The translations under genes and the position numbers were made by a program. 64,000 bases of DNA, taken from positions 40,377,869 to 40,441,868 of the forward strand of contig NC_046683.1 in assembly GCF_009870125.1 (NCBI RefSeq). Direction: 5' to 3'. Positions 24,060 to 34,762 of the stretch are shown piece after piece (within the stretch, counting starts at the first letter, position 1; each line of letters starts with the position of its first letter). The DNA is from Drosophila pseudoobscura (lineage: Eukaryota; Arthropoda; Insecta; Diptera; Drosophilidae). A model generated the notes under the pieces. It saw only the letters and a program-made list of their open reading frames with translations, did no database searches and was not told where the DNA came from.

Positions 24060-26057
24060 TTAGTGCTCATCTAAATGGGAAAACTTCTTGCGCAGCTTCT
24101 CGCGACGCTCCTTTTTAACATGACGCCAGGGCTTGTCTGTGGGGCCTGCATTGGCTACCAAAGTGCCATCGTTAGCCAGGCGAACATTTGGGAAATTGGT
24201 GCGTCCTTTGACATGGGCATGCGTCGGTTTGTCATCGAAGAACTGCTGGTCCAGCTCCTTGGACGTGCTCTTGTCGATCTGCGGACGGGAATAGAAATAG
24301 TTTAGGGATCGGCTTTAGTGTGAAAATCCAGAACTTACGCGCATGGCGCGCTGCTGTTGACTGGGCAGCTGTGATTCCTCGATTTCCTTACGCTGGCGCT
24401 CGGGAAATGTATGGTACTCGGCTTGTGTGACTGACGGCGGACTCATGGCATACAACAGCTTGCCATTAACATAATCCTTCAGTACATAACGGGCGGAACG
24501 TGCCTGATCCGGCTGACCGTTAGAAGTCATGAAGCCGCGATTGTCTGCGGGAAAACGAGAGAGAAGGAAAGATTAGTAAATATTAAAAAGAGTCTTCCAA
24601 AAACTTACAGCCGTAAGCAAGAAGCAACTCCTCAGAATGTGGGGCACGTTCCATGTCCTCGCCTTCAACGGGCTTTGCTATCACAATGCCATACTTGTCC
24701 TCGAGGACGTGGCGCGGTATGCGCTCGCAGAGCAGATTAACGGCGGGCACATGGTCACGCATCTGATCGATGGGCAAAATGCCGTTCAACAGCATGTCTG
24801 CCTTGGTCAGCACAAAGCTGGGCATGACCAGGCCAGGGCAGTCGCACAACATGATGTCGTTGTCCAGATATAGGGTCTGGAAGCGTTTGGTCTTGCCGGG
24901 TGTGGCCGACACCGATACCTTTTTGACTGTCATCAGGGAATTTATGGTACTGCTCTTGCCCACGTTGGGATAGCCGACCATGCCAATGGTTACGTGCTGA
25001 TCTGTGTGGCGTGGTCCTGTGTAGATGCGCCGCAGGAATTCAATCATCTCCGTTCTAGAGAGCACACGGGGGCTGTTTTTGTCGCCAAGCAGCTGCTCCG
25101 CCACGTCGTCTGGCTTCACCTTTCGATTGATGGCATCGAGTGCGCCCTCGACCTTGTTCAAGGACTGCTGGATCTCATCGGCAGCATCGCGCAGTTCTTT
25201 CAGCGCGGGAAAGGACTCCTGACGGGCGGCTTCTGCCTCTCGCTTGAGTTCCTCCTCCACAAGGGTGGCAGAGTAGAAGGCAGTGCGAATGCCCTCACAG
25301 TCAAAGTATTCAGCCCAATGCTTTCGCTGCTCCTCCGTCAGCAGATCGGACTTGTTCACCAGAATCATATTCATCTTGGTGGACTTCACCTCTTTCACGT
25401 AGCTTTCCAGGTCGGTACTGCGGAAGAGCAGTGGATTGCGGGCGTCGACGATTTGGACGACGACATCAGAGCGCTCCACTACACGCCAGAGCTGGCGCCA
25501 GAACTCTAGATTCTTCTCGTAGGGCGTCATTAGGATTTCTTCGTCCTCCTGTAGCAGAGCCAGGTCCCGGCGCCAGTTGAGGAAAGCCTCGTTCTCGGCC
25601 CGCTCCAAATCCTCGGCACTGGTATTCTTGTCCCATTTGGGGCGGCGTGGTACTTTCAGATGTTCACGATGCTCGTGATGCTTCTGGTGCATGCGCTGCT
25701 CCTGAGTCTTGCTGAGCAACCCCACACGTTGCTTCGGATTCACAAAAGTTATGTTCAGCTTCTCCGCCTGGAACTCTGTTCCGGCCAGCTCTGCTGTGCG
25801 TAGGAATGCTTGAAACGAGGACTCCTCAGTCACAGACGACAGATTGAGACGTCCCCAGTCGTAGCCGTCCTGCAGCTCTGTGGTGTGGAGCTAAAAATGT
25901 TTCCACAGACAAGATCAGACTTCAGGTGCTTTGATAATTTTCTGATTGTGCATACCATTGTGTCGTTGTCCACCTTGCGTCGCTGTGTGTGCCCAAAACG
26001 ATCTTTGATGAGCGTCCGCCCCAGGTTGGGCGTGGTGCCCTTGTTTTTCTTACCCAT
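24060..26057 (-). CDS. ns3: Nucleostemin 3 (LSG1 homologue), circularly permuted GTPase
   Basis: Cytoplasmic GTPase that releases Nmd3 from pre-60S ribosomal subunits; the fly gene also affects growth and insulin signalling. Four exons: 26057..25956, 25890..24609, 24544..24339 and 24278..24060, with frame kept across three introns under 70 nt. The product is about 602 residues, near the D. melanogaster length. Circularly permuted GTPase motifs appear in the expected order: G4 (VNKSD, ~residue 213), G5 (SAT), G1 (GYPNVGKSS, ~343), then G3 (DCPGL, ~385). The C-terminus has the LSG1-specific NRGFMTSNGQPDQARSARY stretch and a basic tail. Motif-1 and DRE promoter elements lie just upstream. Confidence 0.95.
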
Positions 26058-26148
26058 TTTCCGCGCGAATAGTAGTTAAATTTACCAAAATTAAACAATT
26101 TTGTTTCCAAACACAAACACGTGCAACTCCCCCGACCGAATATACAGC

Positions 26149-26158
26149 CAGTGTGACC
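26149..26158 (-). promoter_or_regulatory. Motif 1 (M1BP site) of the ns3 promoter
   Basis: On the minus strand this reads GGTCACACTG, the core of Drosophila promoter Motif 1, bound by M1BP at ribosome-related and housekeeping genes. It lies about 90 bp upstream of the ns3 ATG, an appropriate position for the start-site region. Confidence 0.7.
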
Positions 26159-26184
26159 GCGGTCTTGTCGTTAAAATATACCGT

Positions 26185-26275
26185 CCGACCCTCAGAAATA
26201 TACCAAAATATACCGTCTCATTTAAAAAATATACCCTATATAACTGACGAATTCAAGTTATATTTTACATATTGC
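26185..26275. repeat. AATATACC-type dispersed repeat, copy A
   Basis: Contains CCGTCCGACCCTCAGAAATA, ACCAAAATATACCGTCTCAT and CTGACGAATTCAAGTTATAT. The same segments recur in the same order at 45716 and, more diverged, at 46042 near sta. Copy A is shortened at its right end. A DRE (TATCGATA) follows at 26286-26293. Confidence 0.75.
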
Positions 26276-26285
26276 AATATTGTAA

Positions 26286-26293
26286 TATCGATA
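26286..26293. promoter_or_regulatory. DRE (TATCGATA) upstream of ns3
   Basis: Perfect palindrome about 230 bp upstream of the ns3 ATG, immediately beside the AATATACC repeat. Confidence 0.6.
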
Positions 26294-26419
26294 GATCACG
26301 GTATTGGTATTTGGTAGTACTTATAGCTGTACGACATTAACCTTTGCTAAATTTGCTACAAAGAGAGAGATAACATGATGTACAAAACGAAAAATCCCAT
26401 TACTTTGTCTCTGCTCTTC

Positions 26420-27025
26420 CAGCTAGTGAAAACATTTTGTGGATCTGAGTCTGTATGAAATTACATTTGTGTTTAGTTTCCGGGTCTGGCACAATTTACC
26501 GAATAGTTGTACACGTATAATACGTTTACATGTATATGATTGATATTTTCTGGGCTCACATACCCTTTGCTTTAGGATTTTTAGAGTTGATGTTTTATGA
26601 AAACGCATGCCCCACAATATCAGAAGAACTAGCGCACGCTGCACTATGAAGATTTAGTGTGAGAGAGAGGGAATGAGTAAGCGCGTGCATAGCCACTGAA
26701 ATTGTATTTGCGCCTTCTGGCTATAATAATGATCCAATCTGGTAAATATGGCCATTCTCTATGATTCTGCGTTTCCAGTTTTCTCGAATTTTCATAATTG
26801 CCAATGCCACAGATTTTCGTCCTTTGTGTGGGCGGTACGAAACGGGCCTTGTAGCAGTATGATATCACAAGAATCTGTAAACAAAATTTGGTTGCTCTTG
26901 CTCTTATAGAGATCTAGACGCTCATCGGGGCGGACAGACGTAGCTATATCGACATAGCTATTGATGCTAATCAAGGATATATATACTTTATGGGGTCTCT
27001 TCGAGAACCAGGTATCAGTATCAGC
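26420..27025 (-). mobile_element. SGM/DINE-1 (Helentron-type) fragment, minus orientation
   Basis: Read on the minus strand it contains CCCCATAAAGTATATATATC, TTGATTAGCATCAATAGCTA, TGTCGATATAGCTACGTCTG, a CCGCCCACACAAAGGACGAA block and AAATCTGTGGCATTGGCAAT. These are the SGM/DINE-1 landmarks in the correct order. It is the longest of the three copies here. It lies between the ns3 5' end and the O-fut2 3' end; both edges are approximate. Confidence 0.75.
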
Positions 27026-27228
27026 TGACTGCCCAAAAATACTACCATGGAACAAGCGGATGCTGAAATATGTATTGTTTAATGACTATTGACTTATTCT
27101 TTTTGGTACATAATCGCAGTTTGTTCGGAATTATGGTAGTGGTGGTCTCACAGAAACTATATCTAGACATCCAACTAGATATTCGAGATTCACAGATAAT
27201 AGACAGCCGCCAAGAACACGAAAATTAT

Positions 27229-28716
27229 TCAGTACGGTGTGTCGTTGTCGCTATCGTCGTCCCAGACGATGGGCCAGACTGCGTTGCGGGGACAGTTTCC
27301 GCCCACAACCTTGCAGATGGTGTTGAAGGTGCTGGTCTTGCTGAAGCCCAGGATCTCGCGCTCCTCGTAGATCCGGTATGTGAAGGTGCTCTCGTAGGTG
27401 CCAATGAAGTAGCGGGCATATGAGCACACCAACTGATCAACAATGGCAACGCCGCCGTCCTTCAGTTTCTGTCGCTGCAAATTCGACTCCGGCTGGAAGT
27501 GCACGAATCGGAATCCATAGAACATGTTCTTCATTTGCACCAGGTCGTAAGGGGTGGCATCGGTCGATAGAAACACTGTGGTCGCATTAAATGCCCTTAG
27601 CAGCTGCTTGATCTGCTGGGCGGCCGACTTCAGGTTAGGCGTGGTAGCCTCTCGCGACCGTACGAAGTCGCCACGACGCAGGTGTGCGCATATAAAGTCC
27701 CCGCCGCGTGCATCGCGCTTAGGTCGCTCCATCTCCCACATGGCCGGCCGCTGGACGCCCGCCGTGGTGTCCGTGGTGTCGAAGGCGTAGCGCAGGAAAT
27801 CAGCTGCCACCTGGCTGAGGTATTTGGAGAAGCGCATCGAGCGACGGGCTTTCCAAAAGTGCTCGTCACCCCAGTGGTCGTGCAGCACGGTCTCGGCACT
27901 GAGGATCGCGTATACCCGCATGTCGTCAACGTCCTCGGCCCCGGCCGTATCCTCTGTGATGGCCTCACGCAACAGCCGCTCCAGCAGCCCAGCACTACCC
28001 TGAAAGTGAACGCAATGGTACTGTCCGTAGCGCAGCAGATTCTGCGATAGCAACGGGCCCCCCGCAGTTGAGTATTCGTTGCAAGAGTTATTGTCTAGCT
28101 TGGGAGCAACCCGCTCGTACTTGTCGCGGAAGATGCCCTGCTCCAGCATGATCTCGTAGTGCATGAGGCGGAAAACTTGCGAGATGTGAACGTAGGGCGG
28201 GGCCGGCATACCAAACATACGGTACTCGGCGAGGAACTCACTGTAGTCTAGGACGGGGGCGTAGCGGCGCAGGCTGTCCAGGTCGAAGAAGTGGCCCCAG
28301 GCCACGTCGTTCTGCTTCAAGTGGTGCGAGTGCCAGTGGTAAAGGCGTGGAAATGGCGGCAGCACCAAACGAACATTTTGGAAGCGTTTGCGTCTGCGAA
28401 GACGCCGAACGAACACGGCCAAGCGGATGTAAACATCGCGACGCAGATTGAAGCCCTCGGAGATGTTCACATCGTAGAGTATGTAGACGGTGCCCCGCAG
28501 GGGCAATATACCGGGAGAACAGGTGTCCACCAGTGGAATCGTTTGCCAGAATTGCCGGCTCTTGCAAACATTGCTGTTGCTCCTGACGGCCGTTCGGTGG
28601 GACTCTGTGCGGTTGCGGGTCGCTGGCCGATCCGCGATAGCAATCGAGGATGGCAGTAAAAGGAGCACCAGCAGCAGCCTCAGCCCAGAACCCCGCCACC
28701 TATGCATTTTATGCAT
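27229..28716 (-). CDS. O-fut2: Protein O-fucosyltransferase 2
   Basis: Endoplasmic reticulum enzyme (GT68 family) that adds O-fucose to thrombospondin type 1 repeats, using GDP-fucose. Intronless, 495 residues. The N-terminus has a signal peptide or signal anchor (RLLLVLLLLPSSIAIA). Family landmarks: YILYDVNISEGFNLRRDVYI near residue 80 (the GDP-fucose-binding loop region), PFPRLYHWHS, and the sugar-nucleotide binding segment FICAHLRRGDFV around 350. Potential N-glycosylation sites are present (NIS, NAT, NNS). It ends NDTPY without an obvious KDEL-type signal. A second in-frame ATG lies three codons in; I used the first. Confidence 0.95.
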   Translation of the reverse strand: MHKMHRWRGSGLRLLLVLLLLPSSIAIADRPATRNRTESHRTAVRSNSNVCKSRQFWQTIPLVDTCSPGILPLRGTVYILYDVNISEGFNLRRDVYIRLAVFVRRLRRRKRFQNVRLVLPPFPRLYHWHSHHLKQNDVAWGHFFDLDSLRRYAPVLDYSEFLAEYRMFGMPAPPYVHISQVFRLMHYEIMLEQGIFRDKYERVAPKLDNNSCNEYSTAGGPLLSQNLLRYGQYHCVHFQGSAGLLERLLREAITEDTAGAEDVDDMRVYAILSAETVLHDHWGDEHFWKARRSMRFSKYLSQVAADFLRYAFDTTDTTAGVQRPAMWEMERPKRDARGGDFICAHLRRGDFVRSREATTPNLKSAAQQIKQLLRAFNATTVFLSTDATPYDLVQMKNMFYGFRFVHFQPESNLQRQKLKDGGVAIVDQLVCSYARYFIGTYESTFTYRIYEEREILGFSKTSTFNTICKVVGGNCPRNAVWPIVWDDDSDNDTPY

Positions 28717-30182
28717 TTTTAAACTTTTTAAAACTTAAAATTACATCAGACTGACCGCAGCAAGACTCCGCGCGAAATCCTTAAAACGCGTTGCCAAAAG
28801 TTGTTAGTGCGTCTCTTTAATACCTCGTGGCGCCAACATTATAACTTCAAATCTATAGCAAATACTCGTTTTTTTGTTTATCCAATGGTTATCTGTTAAA
28901 AGCGACGCTTTAAAGTTCCAAAATGAATGGTTTATAATAACGCTTAGCTAAAATATAAAAAAAAACAAAGGCCATTGTTTTCGTGTCCAGCCACGCAAAA
29001 GCTAACACTTGTCGGAGCTTTCCCTAATCAGCAAACAGCTGACACAAGCAAAACATATACATATATATTCGCCTTTGCATTTGTTTTCATTATTCAGATA
29101 CGGTAGCAGGGCACGAGATGCGGATGCCTCCAGCTCCACGACGTGCGTAACAATAGTACAAATTAGAATTTCAATAAGTTAGACTAGGGCTAGATACTAG
29201 GCCTTATCCCCCACCCCTCCTCCACGACAATAAACGGTAAGCAAAAAATTTGTAGATATTAAAAAATCGCAAAACAGCAACAGAAACACCAAAAACAACG
29301 AAGACGACGACGAATACGGATTACCTGTCACGATCTTCTAGGTTTTACAAGCGACGTAATCATATCAGTCGTCTGGGTTTTTATTTTCTTGCTTGGTGAC
29401 TGGCAGAACGCCAAACGTGCCGTTAATTTTCCATTCATGTGTGGGCACCCCTCTACCCCCGTCACGAATTACATAAAAATCCTTGTGAGCCATACTTCCG
29501 TTAGCTTTTGCTTTTTCCTCCGTCGCTCTCTCTCATTCGTACATACGCTCTTTGCTTGCACACCAAATGTTGAATCCCACTAGAAAATACAGCACTCGCC
29601 CCACACTAATTGATTCATTCTATGAGTGCACGCACAGCGGCTGCAAAGTTTCCACTGGGCTGGTAACATGCTGTTGCTCCATCTCGCTTGCGCAGCCGGC
29701 CATTTGATTTGGCAAGGCAAAGTTTATGGTCAAGATCACTGTAACGGTATTGGAATGCGCTCTCTCACGGGATAAGTTTCAATTGCAAATTGCAACCTCA
29801 ATTGTCGTCGCATGGCGTGAGAGACGTTCCCTCATCTCTCACAAAATGTTCGAAATTAGAAATTACATTCATTTGGCGTTTCCACTTTTAGTTTCTGTGA
29901 ATCGTTTGTGGCGACCGACCGAATAGCCGAACAGGGCTCCTCCTCCGCACAAAAACAAAAAGCAAGTATCCCTGAGCTATGTGTAAATTTTGTGCGTCTT
30001 CAACATGGCCAACGGCAACAAAAACCGAGATTCTGACCTTGGGGGTGATGGGATGGCTTCCTCTATAGTCGTCGTTGTTTTTGCTTTCTGTTGCTGGTTT
30101 GGGGATCAGGAACTAGGTACCAGGCTGCTCAAGCTCTCCTGTCTCGCGTGTGCACTTAGAATTCCCGACAATCCATGCCAAA
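28717..30182. other. Divergent intergenic region between O-fut2 and the first Mpv17 paralogue
   Basis: About 1.5 kb shared upstream sequence of two divergent genes. No gene, named repeat or RNA recognised. It probably contains both promoters and the 5' UTR of the Mpv17-like gene. Confidence 0.5.
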
Positions 30183-30995
30183 ATGGTGCCTCAGGCTGTG
30201 AAGCTGCTTCAAATGTCGCTGGGCCAGTGGAGACGAGGCGTTGTCAAGGTGAAGGTGCACCCCATGGCCAAGGGCGCCCTCACATACGCGATCATGTGGC
30301 CCACGGGCAGTCTGATCCAGCAGGCGCTGGAGGGACGCAATCTGAGTAAGTGGCTTCATCATCCTCATCATCATCCACGCCCCTCATTCCCTTTGCATCC
30401 GCAGAAGACTACGACTGGGCCCGGGCCATACGCTTCAGTCTGTTCGGAGCCCTTTACGTGGCCCCCACACTCTACGGCTGGGTGCGACTCACCAGTGCCA
30501 TGTGGCCGCAGACGAACCTGCGCACGGGTGTCGTCAAGGTAAGTTCACGCAGCGGGAGCTCACAGCGTGATTAGCGCTTGACTTACTTCGGCAACAAACC
30601 ACTTGCAGGCCATCACAGAGCAGCTCTCCTACGGACCCTTTGCTTGCGTCAGCTTCTTTATGGGAATGAGCCTGCTGGAGTTCAAGAGCCTGGCCGAGGC
30701 CGTCGAAGAGACCAAGGAGAAGGCGGTTCCCACATACAAGGTAGCGTATACCCGTATCCATTTCTACGTGCGCTTCCTCCTCTCACCTCATTACTAACAT
30801 TCCCGGCAGGTCGGTGTGTGCATCTGGCCCTTCCTGCAGACCATAAACTTCTCGCTTGTGCCGGAACACAACCGCGTCGTCTTTGTGAGCATATGCAGCC
30901 TGATGTGGACCATCTTTCTGGCATACATGAAAACGCGTCACTCCGAGGAGCAAACGGAGGGCGACGGCACTACCACGGATCTCTCCTGTACATAG
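30183..30995 (+). CDS. Mpv17/PMP22-family membrane protein, copy 1
   Basis: Small integral membrane protein of the Mpv17/PMP22/Sym1 family (inner mitochondrial membrane or peroxisome). Four exons: 30183..30345, 30405..30538, 30609..30740 and 30810..30995, 204 residues. Family landmarks: a start of the type WRRGVVKVKVHPMAKGALTY, the central YGPFACVSFF segment, and the C-terminal IWPFLQTINFSLVPEHNR, then a Trp-containing helix. The frame begins upstream with a GTG; the first real ATG is at 30183. A paralogue with the same intron positions lies at 32212. I recall this pair as CG14777/CG14778. Confidence 0.9.
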
Positions 30996-31106
30996 TCCCC
31001 TCTGTTGTTTGTTGTTTGTGTGTTCCCTTAGGTAAATTCTTTAGGACAAAATTAGATAGAATTAGCGCACATTTAAAGGATTTTTATTCTTATATGGCGA
31101 GGGTGT

Positions 31107-32014
31107 TTATGACGACAAAACTGGCGGCGTGCGTCCCACAATTAGCTGACCAATCCAAAGTGACGACGACGGCGTGGGGGAGGAGGCACCCACTGTCTCC
31201 ACAATCCAGTTGACATATGCAGACACCTCCGTGAAAACGCCCGGATAGGGCGGACGGGCACAGGGCTTCACGCTCCACGACACGATACCGATCTGTGTAT
31301 CCGATCCGGCTAGCAGCAACGGACCACCGGAGTCTCCGCTGCACTGGCCCTTGCCGCCCTCGGGCACTCCGGCGCAGATCTGGGTGGAGTGCAGTTGTGT
31401 CTGGTGGCGTTTGCTGCAGTCAACGTCGCTAAACACCTGCAGCTGGACCTTCTGAAGCTGCAGCTGGACCGCGCCGCCCGTCTGAAAGAAGACAACGATC
31501 TAATGAATGGATTAATTCTCAATACTGGCGCAACTCGTACCGCATTTAATCCCCAGCCGGCAAGCACGGCGCTGCTGTTGCCGAGTGTCGGCTGCTCCGG
31601 CTCCGGGAGACGAACCGGTTGGACGCGAGCACCAAGAACAACGGGATCCTTCAGCTGCAGCAGAGCGATGTCGTTCACATATTTGTCGTGTGGCTCATAG
31701 CCCGGATGCACATGGATGGCGGCCACCTGCACCAGTTTGCTGGCGTTTCTCGCCAGACTCTGGCTGCCGTACTGGAGGTTGAGCTGCTGCGGCGTCGATC
31801 CCCGCACGCAGTGGGCAGCCGTTAGTACCCAGTCCGAGTTAAGCAGAGTGGCGCCACACGAGTGGTGACCGCTCTTGGCGCGGCGCAGCGACACCACGAA
31901 GGGGAACTCGCCCGGCGAGGCGGTAGTCCCATTAACGATCTTACCGTCGTCCGCAAAGGTTCCAACCACGACGGAGGTCAACAGGAGCAGGCCAATCGGT
32001 CCGCACAGAACCAT
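31107..32014 (-). CDS. S1-family serine protease, chymotrypsin/elastase-type pocket
   Basis: Secreted serine endopeptidase. Two exons, 32014..31541 and 31481..31107, phase 0 across a 59-nt intron with a non-consensus GTACGA donor; about 282 residues. Signal peptide (GLLLLTSVVVGTFA), then a short propeptide leading to IVNGTTASPGEFPF, which begins the mature chain after activation cleavage behind Lys. Catalytic triad: His in LTAAHC, Asp in NDIALL, Ser in GDSGGP. The residue six before the catalytic Ser is Gly (GQCSGDSGGP), so trypsin-like specificity is not expected. It lies between the two Mpv17 paralogues, convergent with the first (111 bp gap) and divergent from the second (197 bp). Confidence 0.92.
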
Positions 32015-32211
32015 GTTGGGTGTCTATGTACATGGCCCGCTATCGATGTTGGGCATTTTATGGGGAATTGGATGTGAGCCCGCATTCCCGTCTGCTACTA
32101 CAGTTGGCCATGCTGGGTTCTTGACGGGTTTTGAGAGTAGGACAGGGGCTTGATTACGCATGCAAATTATATACGAAACTGAAAGCGATTGTTTGCAGCG
32201 CCGTGATTGCA

Positions 32212-32962
32212 ATGGCTGCTCCGCTGCTGTGGCAGAACTTCAAGGTGTTCCTCACCAGGTATCCGATAGCGCGTGGCATGATATCGTACAGCCTGATTTG
32301 GCCCTCGGGCAGCCTCATCCAGCAGACATTCGAGGGCAAGAGGTGGGGTGAGTGTGGTGGATGCTCTGCCTTGGTTAGGCTTTCTGTTATGCTCAATCTG
32401 TCTCCAGGCAACTATGACTGGTGGCGCGTGATGCGATTCAGCATGTACGGCGGCCTCTTCGTGGCACCCACTCTTTATGGATGGATTAAGGTAAGCCGCA
32501 GCTCCAGAGCCTTGACGATTAGATCTTTTAATTTTGTTGTTTGTTTCTTTTTGTAAAGGTGTCTAGCGCCATGTGGCCGCAGACCTCACTGCGAACGGGT
32601 ATAATTAAAGCGGCGGTGGAGTCCATATCGTACACACCCGGTGCCATGACCTGCTTCTACTTCATCATGAGTCTGCTTGAGTCCAAGACGGTCGAGGAGG
32701 CTGTGACCGAGGTTGGGAAGAAGTTTCTGCCCACCTACAAAGTATAAATCAACCAAAATATTCCGCCGTTACTCTCCACTCACGAATTAATTCCGATCCG
32801 CAGGTGGCTCTGTCTGTGTGGCCCCTGGTGGCGACCATTAATTTTAGCCTTATACCAGAGCGCAACCGAGTGCCGTTCATTAGTGCCTGCAGCCTGTGCT
32901 GGACGTGCTTTCTTGCTTATATGAAGCATTTGGAGCACCACGAGGTGGATGTAGCCATTTAA
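32212..32962 (+). CDS. Mpv17/PMP22-family membrane protein, copy 2
   Basis: Paralogue of the gene at 30183. Four exons: 32212..32347, 32408..32490, 32559..32741 and 32804..32962, 186 residues. Landmarks: VFLTRYPIARGMISYSLIWP, a WPQTSLRTG segment shared with copy 1, and the C-terminal VWPLVATINFSLIPERNR. The three intron positions and phases (1, 0, 0) match copy 1. The third donor is weak (AAA|GTATAA); retention of that intron would add one Val and then stop. The start ATG at 32212 is followed by a short N-terminus; the frame is open upstream. Confidence 0.9.
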
Positions 32963-33277
32963 TTAGTAGCTGTTGTTGTTATTCTACCCATTGTATTAAT
33001 TATTTAAATTCAATTTAAATATAACTAGCTTTTAAGCGAAATTTCGCGTGTGACCGCATTTTGATGGGAAAGAAATACCAGAAAACACCAATATGTCCAC
33101 GAGCAGTGTGGTAAACGGCGTACTTTTGAGTGCTGCAAAACTCTGGAAGCCCCACCTATCTGTTTCTGCTTTGGTTTGGGTGTGTTTCATTTGTTTACGC
33201 TCCGTTTTGTATGATAAAAGTGCACATATTTTCTTCAATTGTGTTCCCATTGCGACATTGAGGTCTTCTCCAGAAAT

Positions 33278-34254
33278 ATGCGTGAACTAAACAAACAGCA
33301 GTCGCAGGACACTACAGATGGGGGCATCGAGAAAGGCGACTATCCGCGTGCCACAAGTGAGTGACGCAGACGCAATGGCGATTTCACGCCCGCATTCATA
33401 ATGATGCACATCCAATGATCATCTTTATTATCTCTAGATGGCGTTGTCTTCGGGGCAATACTCACCTTTGGCAGCTCCTTTGTGCTGATGATGTCCTTCT
33501 GTTCGCCGTACTGGATCGAGTCGTATGAAGAGACCCGCAGCAGCTTCAAGAACATGGGCCTCTGGCAGTACTGCTTCAAGGACTTTGTCTATCCCAAGTA
33601 CGCGTTCCCCAAACAGTTCACAGGATGCCACAACATCTTTTCCCATGTATGTTTTGATCAGAATAGATTTAGATTCAGATTAAGGCTGATTTCTCCTCTT
33701 TCTCTACAGGAGTACTATGTGATTCGTGAGTATCTGCTGCCTGGTTGGCTGATGGCCGTGCAGGGGTTCGTCACCATGTCCTTTATCATTGTGTTCCTGG
33801 TGCTGACCCTGCTCGCGTTGACGATCATCCGACTGCCCCTTAAGCCCGTCCTCCAGTACGAGTGGCTTCTTGTTCGCCTCTCCTACATGGGCACTGCCAT
33901 CTCGTGTACGTATGCCATATTTTGTGCAGTCAAACAATCAATCAATCAATCAATGGTCTTCTTATAGCCCTATTCATGTTTCTGGCCGTTTGCATCTTTG
34001 GAGGCTGCGCCTATCGTCGCGATTGGCTAATGTACCCCCGATTCAATGTGCTGGGCTGGTCCTATGCCATGGCCGTTGTGACCTTCATGCTGCTGGGCCT
34101 GGCCGCCCTCATTCTGCACCGCGAGGCACGTCAGGCCTTCGAGGCACGCGGCGAACAAAAGAACCTGGTCATGCAAATGGAGATGCAGGAGCCGGGCTAC
34201 CAGCCGCCACGCCACCATCACAGCCAATCGCGCAGTCTGCAAGGCTACATATAG
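33278..34254 (+). CDS. pck: Pickel, claudin of septate junctions
   Basis: Claudin-family protein (also called Megatrachea in flies) needed for the paracellular barrier of septate junctions and for tracheal tube size control. Four exons: 33278..33356, 33438..33646, 33710..33905 and 33968..34254, joined in frame (phases 1, 0, 1), 256 residues. Four transmembrane segments are visible. The first extracellular loop contains the claudin motif NMGLWQYCF with a second Cys downstream (TGCHN). The cytoplasmic tail is His/Gln-rich and ends in an aromatic/aliphatic LQGYI, a plausible PDZ ligand. Splice choice at 33905 (TCG T|GTACGT) is forced by phase with the next exon. Confidence 0.93.
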
Positions 34255-34762
34255 ATGGGAAGTCATGGACCCACTGAAACTTCAATGCATTCCATTCCAC
34301 GCGAATCTTTGTATCTAGAAATAGGTCTATAGGTCTCTCTTCCTATCATATCACCTGCAATCTGCAATCTCTACGTTTAGCAATCTCGTAACTTCAGCAA
34401 TCGAAGCCGTCCAAAAGTGCCTTCTCCCTACAATCTAACCATCGAATATTATACATATTTATACACGCCGAGCATCTATCGAGCTCGAGCTCCGACTCCA
34501 TTTATATACATGTATTAAAGAGCACACATACACTGACCCAAAGACACCCCCGACTTGGTCTATTCTAGCGGGCGGTGAGGGAGCAAGGCGGTGCGTCTCC
34601 GCTTAATATGTTTCTGTTAGTCTCTTATCTAGCTGATAGTCTGCGACGCTGATTGCCAATTGGAGCTGGTAGAGCTGTTTATTGATGGGCATCCCATCTC
34701 TATGTCAGTGAGGGTCGGGCACTTCAGTGACGAAGCTCGCAACACAGGTTGATTCATCGAAA
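34255..34762. other. 3' UTR of pck and promoter side of the trypsin-like gene
   Basis: 508 bp between two plus-strand genes. A TTAAAG-type AT-rich stretch near 34510 could be the pck polyadenylation region. No other gene seen. Confidence 0.5.
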
